Shown here: one piece after another, positions 32,801 to 45,481 of the stretch
Layout: each line of letters starts with the position of its first letter
Numbering within the stretch: position 1 is the stretch's first letter
Origin: Carya illinoinensis
Taxonomy: Eukaryota; Streptophyta; Magnoliopsida; Fagales; Juglandaceae
Assembly: GCF_018687715.1 (NCBI RefSeq)
Contig: NC_056757.1
Span: 28,067,501 to 28,131,500 of the forward strand
Direction of reading: 5' to 3'
DNA: 64,000 bases
Program-made: the position numbers and the translations under genes
Notes under the pieces: model-generated
Seen by the model: only the letters and a program-made list of their open reading frames with translations
The model's database searches: none
Told to the model about the DNA's origin: nothing

Positions 32801-35800
32801 GCTCTCATTGTAAGCATTTAGTCTAATTTTTGTTATCCTTTCAGATGCTTGTATGTTTTGAGGTTTCCTCCCTTCGATTAAATTCTTCTTTCAGACATTT
32901 TATTTTCAGGGAATTTTTTTTTTTTTTTTAAGTAAAGTTATGTTTTATCTTCTGGAATAATACTGAATCATGTGTGCTTGATCTGCTTCTTGGTGATTTT
33001 ACTTTTGATACCTGGTCAATGTGATGTTACTTGTGATTTATGAATCTTTCTGTTTTCCTACTTCTGATATATATCTCTGGAAACTCAATTTTCTGATTGG
33101 AGAAGTAATAAATGAACCAATAGTTGAGCATTACGACTAGCATTTACTTGTATTAATCTTGAAAATGGTTACATGAAACAACATCCAGTTGCCAACATGG
33201 AACAAGGAGGGTATTGCAGCTCACAAGTACATGAATTATGAAGCTGAGTGTTGAATTTGAATAATGCAGTTGGGGGCGTAATACAATGTATTCCTATGTT
33301 GGCCTTCCCTTGAAGCACACCTTCTTAGAGGAAACAAAGGGGAACCACTTTAGGGTGCTGAGAAAAAATAAAAAAGCAAAATCATGGAGTTCTAAAAGAA
33401 TTAACGAGCCAGAATAAATTTTGTTGATGGACAAAGTCATGAGTCCGTTGTGAGGTTGTCACAGTAAGAGAAAAAGAACCTAAAATTCTGTTGAATTTTT
33501 TTGATAAATAAGTGAAGATTTATTGATAATCATAACTGTTATCAGTGTACACAAGGAATAAACAAGATAAGCACCTAATCACGAAACTGGAACAATAATA
33601 AAAAACCTGAAAACTAGAAACTGAAATACAAAAGTGAGCAGCCATCCATTGGTATTGGGTTCTAAAGAAGAGATACTCCACTTCTGCTACCGCCATCTCA
33701 CAAAAACCATAACTCTTAATTAACTCTAGTCCTAATCAGGTGAGCTAGAGTGGGTTTTTCCAGCAATAAGTACATTTTTCAAATAGCTTGCTGGTCCTTG
33801 TTATGATTAATTTGGATTTTTAGATAGCAAACAAGCGGAGAAGGCAAAAATGAAATGAATAAATTACACACAAGGACAGATTATTTATGTGGGGGAGAGA
33901 TTTCACTAACTAAAGATGGAAAATAAAAATGGCGAGAAACACTCAAAACCTTAAGCCTCAGAATACCAAAAAATCCTCACACAATTTCCAAAAGTTCACT
34001 GTCATCCCATCCAAAGAGGAAATGTGGCTAGCTAATTTCATGTGGCGCAGTGGTATTGCAGTAACATGGGGGACTTTTCAAAGACACAAGGAGTGGGAGG
34101 AATTGTAATGCCTCGAATTATAAAAGCATTGTATATGGGTAATGAATCATGGATCATGACTGATTATTTATGTGGTTCAACACAAACGCTTGTCCATGAG
34201 CGGAGAAGATCAAGGATAAATTTCATTAGCAAAATATGGAGTGCAATATATGATGCTCATAACCTTAACACTTGATCCACCCAGAGCCTTACATTTTCCA
34301 AAATCCCCTAGATGATAAAATACCTCCCCCGAATATATATATATACACATATATATATATATATGAGATCATAAAGCTGTTCAAATTTCATGTCGTGAAA
34401 CCTCCCCTGATGTAGAGGAAAAGCCATAGCTTAGCCATGGTACACGTTTTGGAGAGAAATAACAAAGAGATGCAATATAGGACTTTCTAGAGTTGGTTAG
34501 GGAGCTAACCAGCATGAAGGGTTGATGTAGGATTCTTATAGTTTTGAGCCTTGAAAGTTTTGTAACTGGTTAAGTAGTGGTTTTTGCACTTTGGTTCTGG
34601 GCTTCATTGAGATATGTGACCTCCAAGGTGTTTGAATTTGTTACTACGGTATTCTTCCGGCACCAAGTTAGGGCTTTATCATAAAATTAGGTTATTGTCC
34701 TTTAAAAAGAAAAAAGAAAAAAGAAAAAGAAAAAGTGTGGTGCACTGTACATGTACCCACCCACCAATGCAAGCCATGAATATTGTTTATATTCATGCAT
34801 CCATTTCTTTCAAATAGTTGCATGTGAATGAAAAGGTTTGCCTTTATCTCTGTTTGACTCAGGCCTCGTTTGCATACACAGATGAGATGAGATGAGAAAT
34901 TTTTGAATAGTAGTGAGATAATTTGTGAATAGTAGTGAAATAATTTGAGTTAAGATTTTTATAGGGTTTTAGGAAAGGAGAGAGAAAAAAGTTGAATAAA
35001 AAAATTATAAAATTAAAAGAGGGTTAGAATATAAATTTTTAATACTATTTTTGTTTTGGGATTTGAAAAATTTTGAATTGTTTTTTATGTTTTGTTTGTA
35101 AGTTTGGGAAACTTGTAATGATTAAGTAATAATTAGATGAAAAAGTTGAAAATTTGAAATTGAAAAATGTTTGTGTTTGAATGGTATTTGGATGTTGAGA
35201 TGGGATGAGATGGTTTCAGAGGTTTGTGAAACCAAGCCAGGCCTCAATGTAGATTTCATATTTAGTCAACCTTTTTTTAAGAAAAAATTGCGTATCATGT
35301 GAAGACAAATATTTAGGGTCTTGTATGTGAAATGTCGGTGCTACGTTGTAGTTCACATCCTTTGATCCCTTACATTATCTTTCTGTACCTTTTTGCTAAG
35401 ATTGTTTCATTTTTGTCCCCTAGAATGATGCAAAGAAGTTGTACAGAAGGATTATTCACTTGCAATCAAGCTCTACTCAAAACAAGTATAGGTGTGGAAA
35501 TTGCTTTGGACTGTTTGGACGCAAGGTTGATATTGTAAATCAGTATGAAAAGAAGTTAGAAGATATAGAGGAAAATGTGAGATTGGGGCAATCAGAGGTT
35601 TCATTGGCAGGAGAAGTATGTGCTAAACTATTCTCTCATCTTGTTGTAGAAATTTTTTCTTTTGTTAGTTTTCTCCTTGTTGGTTGGAATCTTTTCATAA
35701 GTTCAAGTATTCATGCATTCCAGTGGTGAGTTTTGCTTTGTTGTGTTTAAGCTATAAATATCATGAAGTACCACCCACCATTGGGTATGTGAGAAAATGC

Positions 35801-38800
35801 GTTGTTATACATCACGTCTTTGAATTAAGTAAGTCTGTAACTTGTTTGTTACAGTGTTGTCCATAAACTATTATGTTTCAATGCTTATCCATGAGTTTGA
35901 ACCGGTATAACATCCATTCTTTCTTTAATGTAAAAGGAAATTCCGGCTGCCTTTGTGTCCTTCAAGTCTCGATATGGTGCTGCAATTGCTTTTCACTTGA
36001 GACAATCAATCAATCCCATTCAGTGGGTCACAGAGCAAGCTCCAGAACCTAATGATGTTTACTGGCCCTTTTTTTCCTCAACCTTCATGCGGAGATGGAT
36101 TTGTAAGCTGGTGGTTGTTGTTGCATGTATTCTTCTTACAATCTTATTCCTTATTCCTGTTGTATTTGTCCAAGGCCTTACCAACCTGAGCCAGTTGGAA
36201 GTTTGGTTGCCTTTCCTGAAAAGCATTCTTACCATGTAAGTAGTCGTCATACTTATTATTGTTATTGTTAAACTTACTTTATCTATCTTTTATTTCCAAG
36301 TTTCACCTCTCTAAATTAAATTTCCAATAAGTAATACAAGGTGATAAATGTTTATAGATAAGATGAATATTAACTTCCAAAGAGATTTTAAATATTTCCG
36401 GTCTTAGGGATGATATTGGTATATATATTGAAGTATTGAGTACTTTCTCTCACTACATACTTAAAGATTAATCTAGGGTTACTTAAATTTAAACTAATTG
36501 TGAAATTTAACGGTTGCTGGTTGACAATGACAGCATAAACTTTCTTCAGTCAAGAGACCGTCTATCTATAATGCAGTTTTCAGAACTAGAAAATTTATTG
36601 TAGCAAATTTCATGCATACTTGTGATAGAAATGGTTCAGAATGACCCTACCTCTTATTGAATTAACCAGAATAAGCCTGGAGTCCTTCAGATGGACATCT
36701 AAATGTATAAAAGAGTCAAATATGCACATCTATGGCATCCATGCCCACAAACAGCAATGAAGAATTTGGTTTGGCTTTAGCATTTGGCTGAAAGAAATAT
36801 AATTACTCGACTTCCCCATAAGATCTTGTTTAAGGCCCTATCTAAACCCTATGGTTGAAAGCTACAGCTCAAATGCTGGCCTTGACTTCGATTTTTCGCA
36901 AAGGGCTTTCTTATTTTTTCTGGTTCTTCCTAATGTGGGTATGTTCATAGTTGTTTCCTGTGTGATACCTCTTATTCATGTTGGATACTTTAATGCTGTT
37001 TCTTTGTCACTGTCCTTGTTAAAGTAGTATTCAGATGAAATTAAGTTTAGAATCACTAAATAAAGAGGCTGAATTTAATATTGTAAAATTTTGCTGAAAT
37101 AAATGCAGTCTTTCACTAAGGTAAGTCAAGAAAAATCTGCTTCATTGGATAAACGATACATTCCATAATGGGATTTGTGGTTAGGTTTGTAGGGTGCCAT
37201 GTCATATTAATTCAATAATTTTTCAAACGAGGTGGGGGAAGTTTTATGTCAGTTTAATTAGTTCTTGGGGGCGTACCCATTTATGTGAAGTCTTTGTGGG
37301 AGGAGGGGGGGCTTGCGCCCTGTACATCAGTCCAGAGAGGCTTAACTTCATTTTATTATGTCTATTTTAATGTTCTCAAGGAATAACTTGCTTCTCTGAT
37401 TTGTATGGGAGATTGATAACATGATTACAGAGTATGATGGTTTCCAGTTTGGAGCAATATTGTTGCGAAGTTTAGCTACAATTTCATGTATCAACTTATT
37501 ATATATCATTACATTTATTGCTTAAAGTACACAGGGCCATTAGGAATTGAAAATAAAAACTGCAGTCACGTTGACTGAATTTTATTGGTCAAGGAAAATT
37601 GCCTTTGTCCTGATACAATGATCTTTGTGTGATACCATCTGATCGGTGGTTATCCACATGTAGCTTAACATGCTAATATGTTGAAACTTGAACCCTTTAT
37701 GTGCAATCTCAATTCCTGTCTTCTTTAAATTCCTGATTCCTGACAGTGCAAATCACTAACTTTATGTGTCTTCTTCCAGAACATTTATCAGTGAAGTAAT
37801 TACAGGATACCTTCCCAGTCTTATTCTTATGCTGTTTTTGAAAATGGTGCCCCCCATAATGGAGTTGCTTTCTTCCATTCAAGGATACATTTCCCATAGT
37901 GATATAGAAAAGAGTGCATGCGACAAAGTACTTTGGTTCACGATATGGAACATCTTCTTTGCAACTACATTTTCTGGATCAGTTTTATATCAGGTTTCCA
38001 TAGTCCTTGATCCGAGGAATATTCCTGCCAAGCTAGCTGTTGCAGTTCCAGCACAGGTGAGATCAAGTTTCCTGGAAACGTTTTTTATAATTCTACCCGA
38101 TTTAGAAAAAAAAAATGAAGAAAAATTGGCCTGGCATATATAAATTCGTGAAGGCGAAACTTTCTTAAGAATGTTATATCTTTATATTTATGGACTTTCT
38201 GTTTGACAGATATATATACACACATATATATGGTTGTAATGACTGTTAAAATACATGAAATCATATGACTACTGAATTTGAACTAAATAGCAAAAGTATA
38301 ATGATTCACTGGCTATATATGATTCTATCTTCAATTTCCTTGCTCTTTTAAAATTTCGAATTTAATTTAATAAGTTAATTATTTTTTGTTTCAATCCCAC
38401 TGAAGGGACAACAGTCCTCCTGTACTCTGGTCATTTGTACAGGGTAATCTGACTACCTTACATTTTTAGCCATTTTTCCTGAACCCCCAAAAATGGATTT
38501 AAATAGAAATCCATGTTTGTTTCAAGAACAGGTTGAGCTTTTCATTCATACTATGTGGTATAATTGGTACTAGCAAAGTCAATTTACCAAATTATGTGAT
38601 TGAAATGTTACAATCTGACAATTTGGACCCAGACAGCTTAAAATTGCTTCCCAAAGAAGGAACTTTATCCTAGCCTCATAGCACCTAGGCAACAGATATG
38701 CTTATGAAATTCTTATTAACACATGCTTGGCTTTACAACTCAATTTTTCCTTTTGAATTGATCTTTGCCCTAGCTCCCTTGGTCAACACATCCTGGTGCA

Positions 38801-41800
38801 TTATTCTCTTCTGTTAGAATACATAATTGTAATTAAGTGTATGTTATGAGGGTATAATGGTCATTGTATGTATATGTATAGCTGGACAACAGTCAATGAA
38901 TAATACAACAAAAGTTTTTTCTCTCTCTTGGTTTTTCGACTACATGGTATCAGAGCGTTGAGTAGTCGGTGGTGGTTGTGCGACGGAGCTAGTGGTAGTT
39001 GTTGGTGGTTGCTGGTGGCTAGTCGTTTGTGGTTGTGCGACGGAGCTAGTGGTGGTTGTTGGTGGTTGCTGGTGGCTATGAGGTTTTTCGACAGGTAGTT
39101 TTTCTTCTCCAAGAGGTTTTTGGTGACAAAAGTGGTTTTCTCCGGTAATGGACACCGGAATCGAGATCATCGGCATGGTCTGTCCACTCTAGTGAGTTTT
39201 TCCATCTCCAACGGCTGCCGGAGGGACTGTTCATCACCGGCCGGAGAGGAAGTCTAGGGGCGTTTGGTTGCAGGTCTCCACTATCTTATCCTCGACTGTG
39301 CATGTTCCAACCTGGAGTAAGAACCTATTCCTATTTGGAATAGCACTTGTTTGGTAACAGGAATACGGTAACCCAGCTTCTCTTATCCCTGGTTAGGATA
39401 GCTTATTCTCAGTTTAAGCTTTTCTTTGGACTTGATATCGAAAAACCCGAAATAGGCCGATGCCGATACGTACCGGTTCCGGCCAGTTAAGACCAAAACA
39501 GGCCGGTTCAGGCCCGAAAATTGGTTGTTTTGGCCGGTACAATCTGTTTTCAATTGATAGAGATCCGAGATTTGGTTTTTAAGCTGGGTTTCTATTTTTC
39601 CAGCTTGTATTTGTTTGGTTTTCATCCATATTTTCATACTTTCTCCATGGCAGCTAAGTTTGAGTCACTGTTTATTGCACCAAACATTAATATGCCTATG
39701 ATTACGGTGAAGTTGAATGGAAAAAACTATATATTGTGGTCAAAATCTGTTGAAATGTTTTTGAAAGGCAAGGATCTTCGTCGTACTCACTTGGTTGATC
39801 CAATGCCTAATTCAACTAGTTCTACTTTTGCTCAATGGGAGCAAGAAGATGGTCAAATCTGCTCCTTGATGTTGGCTGGTATTGAGCCAAATATTTGTGC
39901 TAGTTTAGTTTACTTTGACACCACTTAAGAGATATGGAGGCATCTCAAACAAATGTACTCGGGTGCTGGAAACATAACCCATATTTATGAGTTGTGTCAA
40001 CAATTTTTTGCGTTGGAACATGGTCTTTTGGGCCTAGAAGAGTATTATTCTCAAGTGATGAGCATATGTGAAGAACTCAAAATTAATCAACCTATCACTT
40101 TTGATGTTTCAACCATGCTAAAACAACGTGAAGAGTTCAGTGTTGTTCGTTTTCTTATTGGCTTAAAACCTGAGTATGAGTCGGTGCGCTCTCAAATTTT
40201 GGCAAGCCCACAACTTCCCTCATTTCCTGATGTGTTACCCCGACTTCAGCGAGCCACATTATCTGGACAGGGATGTCAGCTGTCTTCTTATTAGAGTAAT
40301 GAGAAATCCATTTTATTTACCCCCTATGTTGCTCCTGGTGGGCGTGGAGACCGGAGTGGTAGAGATGCACGTGGGGGACGTGATGTCAGAGGTAACCGCA
40401 CTCGAGCTTATGAATCTCGTAAGTGCATCCATTGTGGTCGCGCTAACCACTTGATGGAGTATTGTTGGAATCTACATGGTAGACCATCTGGATCTGCTAA
40501 TCAGGTCATTTGCTAAGACGCTACATCACAAGCAACGAGCTCCAACTTGACTCCAAAAATGGTTAGTATATCGAAGGATGAGTATGATCAGTTTTTAGTC
40601 ACATGGGCGACTTCATCTTCCAAAGCTACTCTTGCCCAACCAGATACAACATCCGCATGTCTTGTCTCATCTATCCAAAATTCATGGATCATTGATTCAG
40701 GAGCTAATGAACATTTGACCGGTTTGTCTCATTCCTTATCTAAGTTAGGTACTATGTCATTTCCCAAGAGTGTTACTCTTGCTAATGGTTCTCTTGCTAA
40801 AGTTACAGGCATTGAATCCACCAAGCTCACTGATTCTATATCCTTATCATCTGTTCTATACACTCCTAGTTTTCCCTTTAGTTTGTTGTCCATTAGTAAA
40901 ATTACTCAAAATCTTCAATGTTCTGTGACCTTTTATCCCTCTGTATGTATCTTTCAGGATCTCAAGGTGGGGAAAAAGATTGGTGTGGGGCATGAAGCTA
41001 GTGTTCTGTATTATCTTAATGTTGAGCAGTCACCCATTGGAGCCCTCACTTCCTCATCATCATCTGCTTTTGAATGGCATTGTTGCCTTGGACGCCCATC
41101 TCTTTCTCTTTTGAAACGTCAAGTTAGGAATCTTAGAAATGTGTCTCCCTTTCCTTGTGAAACATATTAGCTTAGTAAACACTATCGTGTGTCTTTTGTA
41201 CCTCGAATTGATAATCGAGCATCTTGTCATTTTGCATTGGTTCCCTCTTATATATGGGGACCATTCAACATTGTATCAAACAAGTTTCTATGACATGGTT
41301 GTTTATGATGAAAGCACGATCTGAACTTCTTTCCATATTCAAAGTCTTTCAGAAAGAAATACTCAATTTAGACAAAAAAGTTCAAGTTTTGCGTTTTGAC
41401 AATGCTAAAGAATGTCAATCTAATGCCTTTGCTGCTTGCTTAAGCAATAATGGAATTGTTTATCAAACTTCATGCTCTTATACACCCCAATAAAATGGGG
41501 TGGCTAAACACAAAAATCGCCATTTGTTAGATGTAACCTGAGCACTTTTACTGCACATGCATGTTTCTAAACATTTCTAGAGTGATGGTGTTTTTACTGC
41601 ATGTCACCTTATCAACCATATGCCTTCATCTATCCTTGATGGTTCCTCTCCCTTCTCCATCTTGTTTCCCTCATTGCCATCATTTTCTCTTCCACCCAGA
41701 ATCTTTGGGTGCGTTTGCTATGTTCATAACATTGGCTCAAGCTTTGATAAGCTTGATCCACGTGCTATGAAGTGTTTCTTTGTTGGTTATTCTCGGACTC

Positions 41801-44800
41801 AAAAAAGATATCGTTGATGTAATCTTGCTCTTAGATGCTACTTCACGAGTGCTGATGTCATATTTTTTGAGTCCATACCCTATTTCTTAGATACGTTTTC
41901 GGTTGTTGAGTGTGATCCTCTACCATTACCTACTCTTATCCTTTCTCCTCCACGATCACCCACAGTCACTCAACCCCCTTCAATGTCTTCTCTTGTCCCC
42001 CTACAGATGTACTCGCGTTGCTTACGACCCCTAGCTCCCCTGCCTCCACCAACTTTGTCTCCGTCTTCAGATTCTGAGTTACCTAGTGCTTCAAAATCTC
42101 TACCTAATGCTCTCCATAAAGTTACTCATTCTTGTGTTACTCAACATTCGATTAGCCAATATGTCTCTTGTCATACCTTGTCTCCATCATTTTCTTCAGA
42201 TGCTTTATCTGATCCGGGATGAAGGACAGCTATGGAAAATGAAATAGATGTTCTTCACCATATTGGGACATGGGATCTTGTTCCTCTACCGCTAGGAAAA
42301 CAACCTGTTGGTTGTAGATGGGTATATATAGTCAAATTTCATCCTAATGGTTTTGTGGAACGTCTGAAAGCTCGCTTGGTTGCTAAGGATTACACTCAAA
42401 ATTATGGCATTGATTACAACGAGACTTTCTCCCCTGTTGCCAAAATTTCATATGTTCGGGTATTAATCTCTCTTACTACTAATTTGGATTAGCCCCTATT
42501 TCAGTTAGATGTTAAAAAATGCATTCCCACATGGTGACTTAAATGAGGAAGTGTATATGGAGCAACCACCTGGGTTTATTGCTCAAGGGGAGTGTCGAGG
42601 TATTGTGTGCAAGTTAAAAAATGCATTATATGGTTTGAAGCAATCTCCTCGAGCATGGTTTGGGAGGTTCTTTGATATTGTATTGGCATTTGGTCTTCAT
42701 AGTTGCCAAACGGACCACTCGGTATTTCATCTACATGGTGATGCAGGTCATATCTTATTGGTTATATATGTAGATGACATTGTAATTACTAGAAGTAACT
42801 CTGCTAGAATTGTCAGGTTGAAACAATTTTTACATAATCAGTTTTAGACAAAAGACTTGGGCAAACTTAGATACTTTCTTGGAATCGAAGTCAGCAGATC
42901 AAAAAAGGGTATCAAACTATCTCGAAGAAAATATGTACTTGATCTTTTGGAGGAAACTGGCATGTTGGGTGCACAACCTATTGACACTCCTATGGATCCA
43001 AATCGTAAACTCTTGAAAGAGGAAAGAGAGTTGTTTGGAGATCTAGGTCGGTATCAAAGACTTGTTGGAACATTAAATTATTTGACTATCATTAGACCTG
43101 ATAATTCTTATGCAGTAAGTGTATTAAGCCAATTTCTACAAATGCCTAGGGTCTCACATTGGGATGCTGTAATCCATATTCTTCGGTATCTAAAGCAAGC
43201 TCCTGGCCTTGGATTGTTGCATAGACCAAATAGAAATCTTAGAATTGAAGTTTTTTCAAATGCTGATTGGGCGAGTTCTCTTTCAGATAGAAGATCAACT
43301 ACTGGATATTGTACCTTTGTAAGAGGTAACTTGGTTACATGGAAGAATAAGAAGCAAACAGTATTAGCTCGATCTAGTGCAGAGGCTGAATACAGAGCAA
43401 TGGCTCACACTGCTAGTGAGCTGACATGGTTGCAACACTTTATTCATAAGATTGGGTTTCCAGCTCCTGTCTCTCTTCAGTTATTTTGTGATAATCAAGC
43501 TGTAGTACATATTCCGTCTAATCTTGTGTTCCATGAGATGACTAAACACATTGAAATTGATTGTCACTTCATTCTAGATAAGATATTCAGTGGTGACATT
43601 TCTACACCCTTTGTGAAGTCTGCTAATCAACTTGCAGATGTGTTTACCAAACCACTATGTCATAGTCGGCTAAAGCTTATTTGTTCCAAGTTAGGTTTAT
43701 ATGATATATATGACCCAGCTTGAGGGGGAGTGTTAGAATACATAATTGTAATTAAGTGTATGTTATGAGGGTAATGGTCATTGTATGTATATGTATAGTT
43801 GGATAGCAATCAATGAATAATACAACAAAAGTTTTTTCTCTCTCTTGGTTTTTCAACTACATCTTCAAACAAAATAGCCCTAACTTGGATTTTTGGAAAA
43901 AAAAAAAAAAAAAGAAGTCTTAACTTAGTGCCTTCACACATTTGCATCTGATAAAAAGAGTCATTAGAATTGTCTGATTAGACAGTTCAGAATATAAATG
44001 ACATACCCATGTAGTTTTATATCTCTAAGACAGTTATGTAATACTGTTTTTTCATTATTATGACATCATATTTTGTGGCTGCAGGCATCATTTTTCATTG
44101 CTTATGTTGTCACTTCTGGATGGACAAGCACTGCAACTGAACTCTTTCGCCTAGTCCCTTTTCTCTGGAGTCTAATAAGAAAACCATGTGCCGGAAGTAC
44201 AGATGATGAACTTGAAGTTCCTTCTATTCCTTATCACAGAGACATTCCAAGACTTCTTTTCTTTGGACTTCTTGGGATTACATATTTTTTCCTAGCTCCT
44301 CTAATTCTACCATTCCTCTTATTGTACTTCTGTTTTGGATACATCATCTACCGTAACCAGGTTAGTTGGCTCTCTCTCTTTCTCTCCCTCTCATTTTTCT
44401 GAGGGTGTGTTTCATATAATTTAGCATGTAGGTTTATCACATTGAGGAAGGCTCTTTAATCATGTCAAACTGAATATCGATGCATGACAGATCTCCACAA
44501 CTGGTCAACATGCCCTAAATTGGAAAATCAATTTTAGAACTCTTATTCAGTCATTGAAGAGTTGGGTTAATTAGATTTTGCTGGGTAGATATACACTATG
44601 GACGTAGTTATCTCTGTATCATGAATGCAAATCTTGATCAATAAAGTGAAATTCAAATGAGCCAAACTGTTCATTCATCAGTTCGTGCTCCTAATATCAT
44701 TTTATTACACATCTTTTATTTTCAGTTGATCAAAATTACTTACAGCTTTTATAAGAACAATTTTAAGGATTTCCCTGGTTATATATTCTGATTCTCCGTT

Positions 44801-45481
44801 TCTGATGAAAATAAAGGGAGCAGCAACTTGTTGTCTTGTTTCTCACAATTTTTTTCAGAAGTTTGTTTTTAGTGGTCATAATTTATTACAAAAATTTGGA
44901 TATCGAGATCTGAGTAGCTAGTGCTGATGCTTGACAAATTTACAATGCAGTTTATAAATGTGTATGCACCAAAGTATGAAACCGCAGGGAAGTTTTGGCC
45001 TATTGTACACAATTCAATGATATTTTCACTGGTACTCATGCATGCTATTGCTGTGGGAATCTTCACACTGAAGAAGCTGTCTTTAGCTACGACTTTAATT
45101 TTCCCTCTTCCAATACTCACGCTTCTCTTCAATGAGTACTGCCGGAAACGTTTCCTACCCATCTTCATTGCCTACTCTGCTGAGGTATGTTTACATGTGA
45201 CAATACAGTGATATCTTATGCCAGAGAGCACCAACCTTTTCTAGTTCTCAAAGAATTTAATATCATTACTGCCTTCAAATAGCCCGCCTTGACATTAACC
45301 TTGGTCTTCATGCTTTTAGACTTTGATAAAGAAGGATAGAGATGACCAGAACGATGCTGCAATGGCCGAGTTTTTTGATAAATTGGTCACTGCCTACCAG
45401 GACCCGGCATTGATGCCAATTCAGTTCTCTGCAAACCTCGACAGTCTTAACAGCCCCCTGTTATCGTCTACTCAATTTTGA
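29868..45481 (+). CDS. OSCA/CSC1-like hyperosmolality-gated channel, HYP1 type
   Basis: Ten coding exons: 29868-30148, 30743-30898, 32144-32207, 32600-32809, 35424-35615, 35937-36235, 37780-38056, 44085-44360, 44951-45184 and 45320-45481. They join in frame at GT-AG sites to 716 aa, the usual length. OSCA proteins are dimeric plasma-membrane cation channels opened by osmotic or mechanical stress. Visible: the N-terminal helix ([18 protein letters not shown]), RSN1_TM ([26 protein letters not shown]), the cytosolic RNA-recognition-like loop ([13 protein letters not shown]...[12 protein letters not shown]), then RSN1_7TM with [38 protein letters not shown]-like [24 protein letters not shown], and [17 protein letters not shown]. 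It resembles HYP1 (OSCA clade 2) best; the clade number is from memory. Intron 7 (38057-44084) carries a copia element. No exon is damaged. Confidence 0.93.
34336..34366. repeat. (AT)n microsatellite
   Basis: ATATATATATATA CAC ATATATATATATATAT, an interrupted dinucleotide run. Confidence 0.85.
34868..35237 (+). repeat. MITE family A, best copy, in OSCA intron 4
   Basis: It starts GTTTGCATACACAGATGAGATGAG and ends GGTTTGTGAAACCAAGC, about 370 bp. It is flanked by CAGGCCTC at 34860-34867 and 35238-35245, an 8-bp direct repeat. Internal landmarks are GTGAATAGTAGTG, TTGGGATTTGAAAAATTTTGAATTG and AATGATTAAGTAATAATTAGATG. An 8-bp duplication would fit a hAT-type origin. Confidence 0.7.
38057..38806. 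other. OSCA intron 7, part left of the copia element
   Basis: An AT-rich intron sequence from donor GTGAGATC at 38057, with a TATATACACACATATATATGG run at 38213-38232. Nothing else is recognised. Confidence 0.6.
38807..38811 (+). repeat. target-site duplication of the copia element (left)
   Basis: TCTTC, repeated exactly at 43862-43866. Confidence 0.9.
38812..38944 (+). repeat. 5' LTR of the copia element
   Basis: The 133-bp repeat starts TGTTAGAATACATAATTG and ends TTTTTCGACTACA. It differs from the 3' LTR (43731-43861) by five substitutions, all transitions, and one 2-bp indel, counted by eye. Confidence 0.9.
38945..38956 (+). other. primer-binding site (initiator Met tRNA)
   Basis: TGGTATCAGAGC directly follows the 5' LTR. 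It is the usual complement of the initiator Met tRNA 3' end used by plant copia elements. Confidence 0.9.
38972..39079. repeat. 57-bp direct repeat in the copia leader
   Basis: GTGGTTGTGCGACGGAGCTA starts at 38972 and again at 39029. The second unit runs to about 39079 and is G/T-rich (GGTGGTTGCTGGTGGCTA). Confidence 0.85.
39647..43723 (+). pseudogene. copia gag-pol polyprotein, broken
   Basis: The gag starts at ATG 39647 ([16 protein letters not shown]2-like region with [17 protein letters not shown]). A first stop lies at 39926-39928, a stop at 40292-40294 and a frame change. The zinc knuckle [14 protein letters not shown] is at about 40420. Protease [13 protein letters not shown] is at 40686, the pre-integrase [10 protein letters not shown] at about 41070, and the integrase core [11 protein letters not shown] at about 41390. 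RT has [23 protein letters not shown] and YVDDIVI (about 42768, catalytic DD present). RNase H has [16 protein letters not shown] and DNQAV. It ends at TGA 43723. Stops at 41168, 41491, 42490 and 42845 show it is dead, although the DD and protease Asp remain. Confidence 0.9.
43721..43730 (+). other. polypurine tract
   Basis: TGAGGGGGAG lies directly before the 3' LTR. It would prime plus-strand DNA synthesis. Confidence 0.85.
43731..43861 (+). repeat. 3' LTR of the copia element
   Basis: 131 bp, TGTTAGAATAC...TTTTTCAACTACA, followed by the duplication TCTTC. Confidence 0.9.
43862..43866 (+). repeat. target-site duplication of the copia element (right)
   Basis: TCTTC, identical to 38807-38811. 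Confidence 0.9.

Larger units (their letters stand above)
32810..35423 (+). other. OSCA intron 4 (2.6 kb) with repeats
   Basis: It is bounded by GTAAGC at 32810 and TTTTGTCCCCTAG ending 35423. It contains AT microsatellites (34336-34366), a possible retroelement tail at about 33485-33760 (TTTTTTGATAAATAAGTGAAG), and MITE A at 34868-35237. I see no ORF of interest. Confidence 0.6.
38812..43861 (+). mobile_element. Ty1/copia LTR retrotransposon in OSCA intron 7
   Basis: A complete but inactive 5050-bp element. It has short 133/131-bp LTRs, a 5-bp duplication TCTTC, a Met-tRNA primer-binding site next to the 5' LTR, and a polypurine tract before the 3' LTR. The gene order is gag, protease, integrase, RT and RNase H, which defines copia. 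It is in sense orientation to the host gene. The 0.7-kb leader contains a 57-bp direct repeat (38972-39079) and GC-richer sequence, so something may be nested there. Several stops and frameshifts interrupt the polyprotein. Confidence 0.93.
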
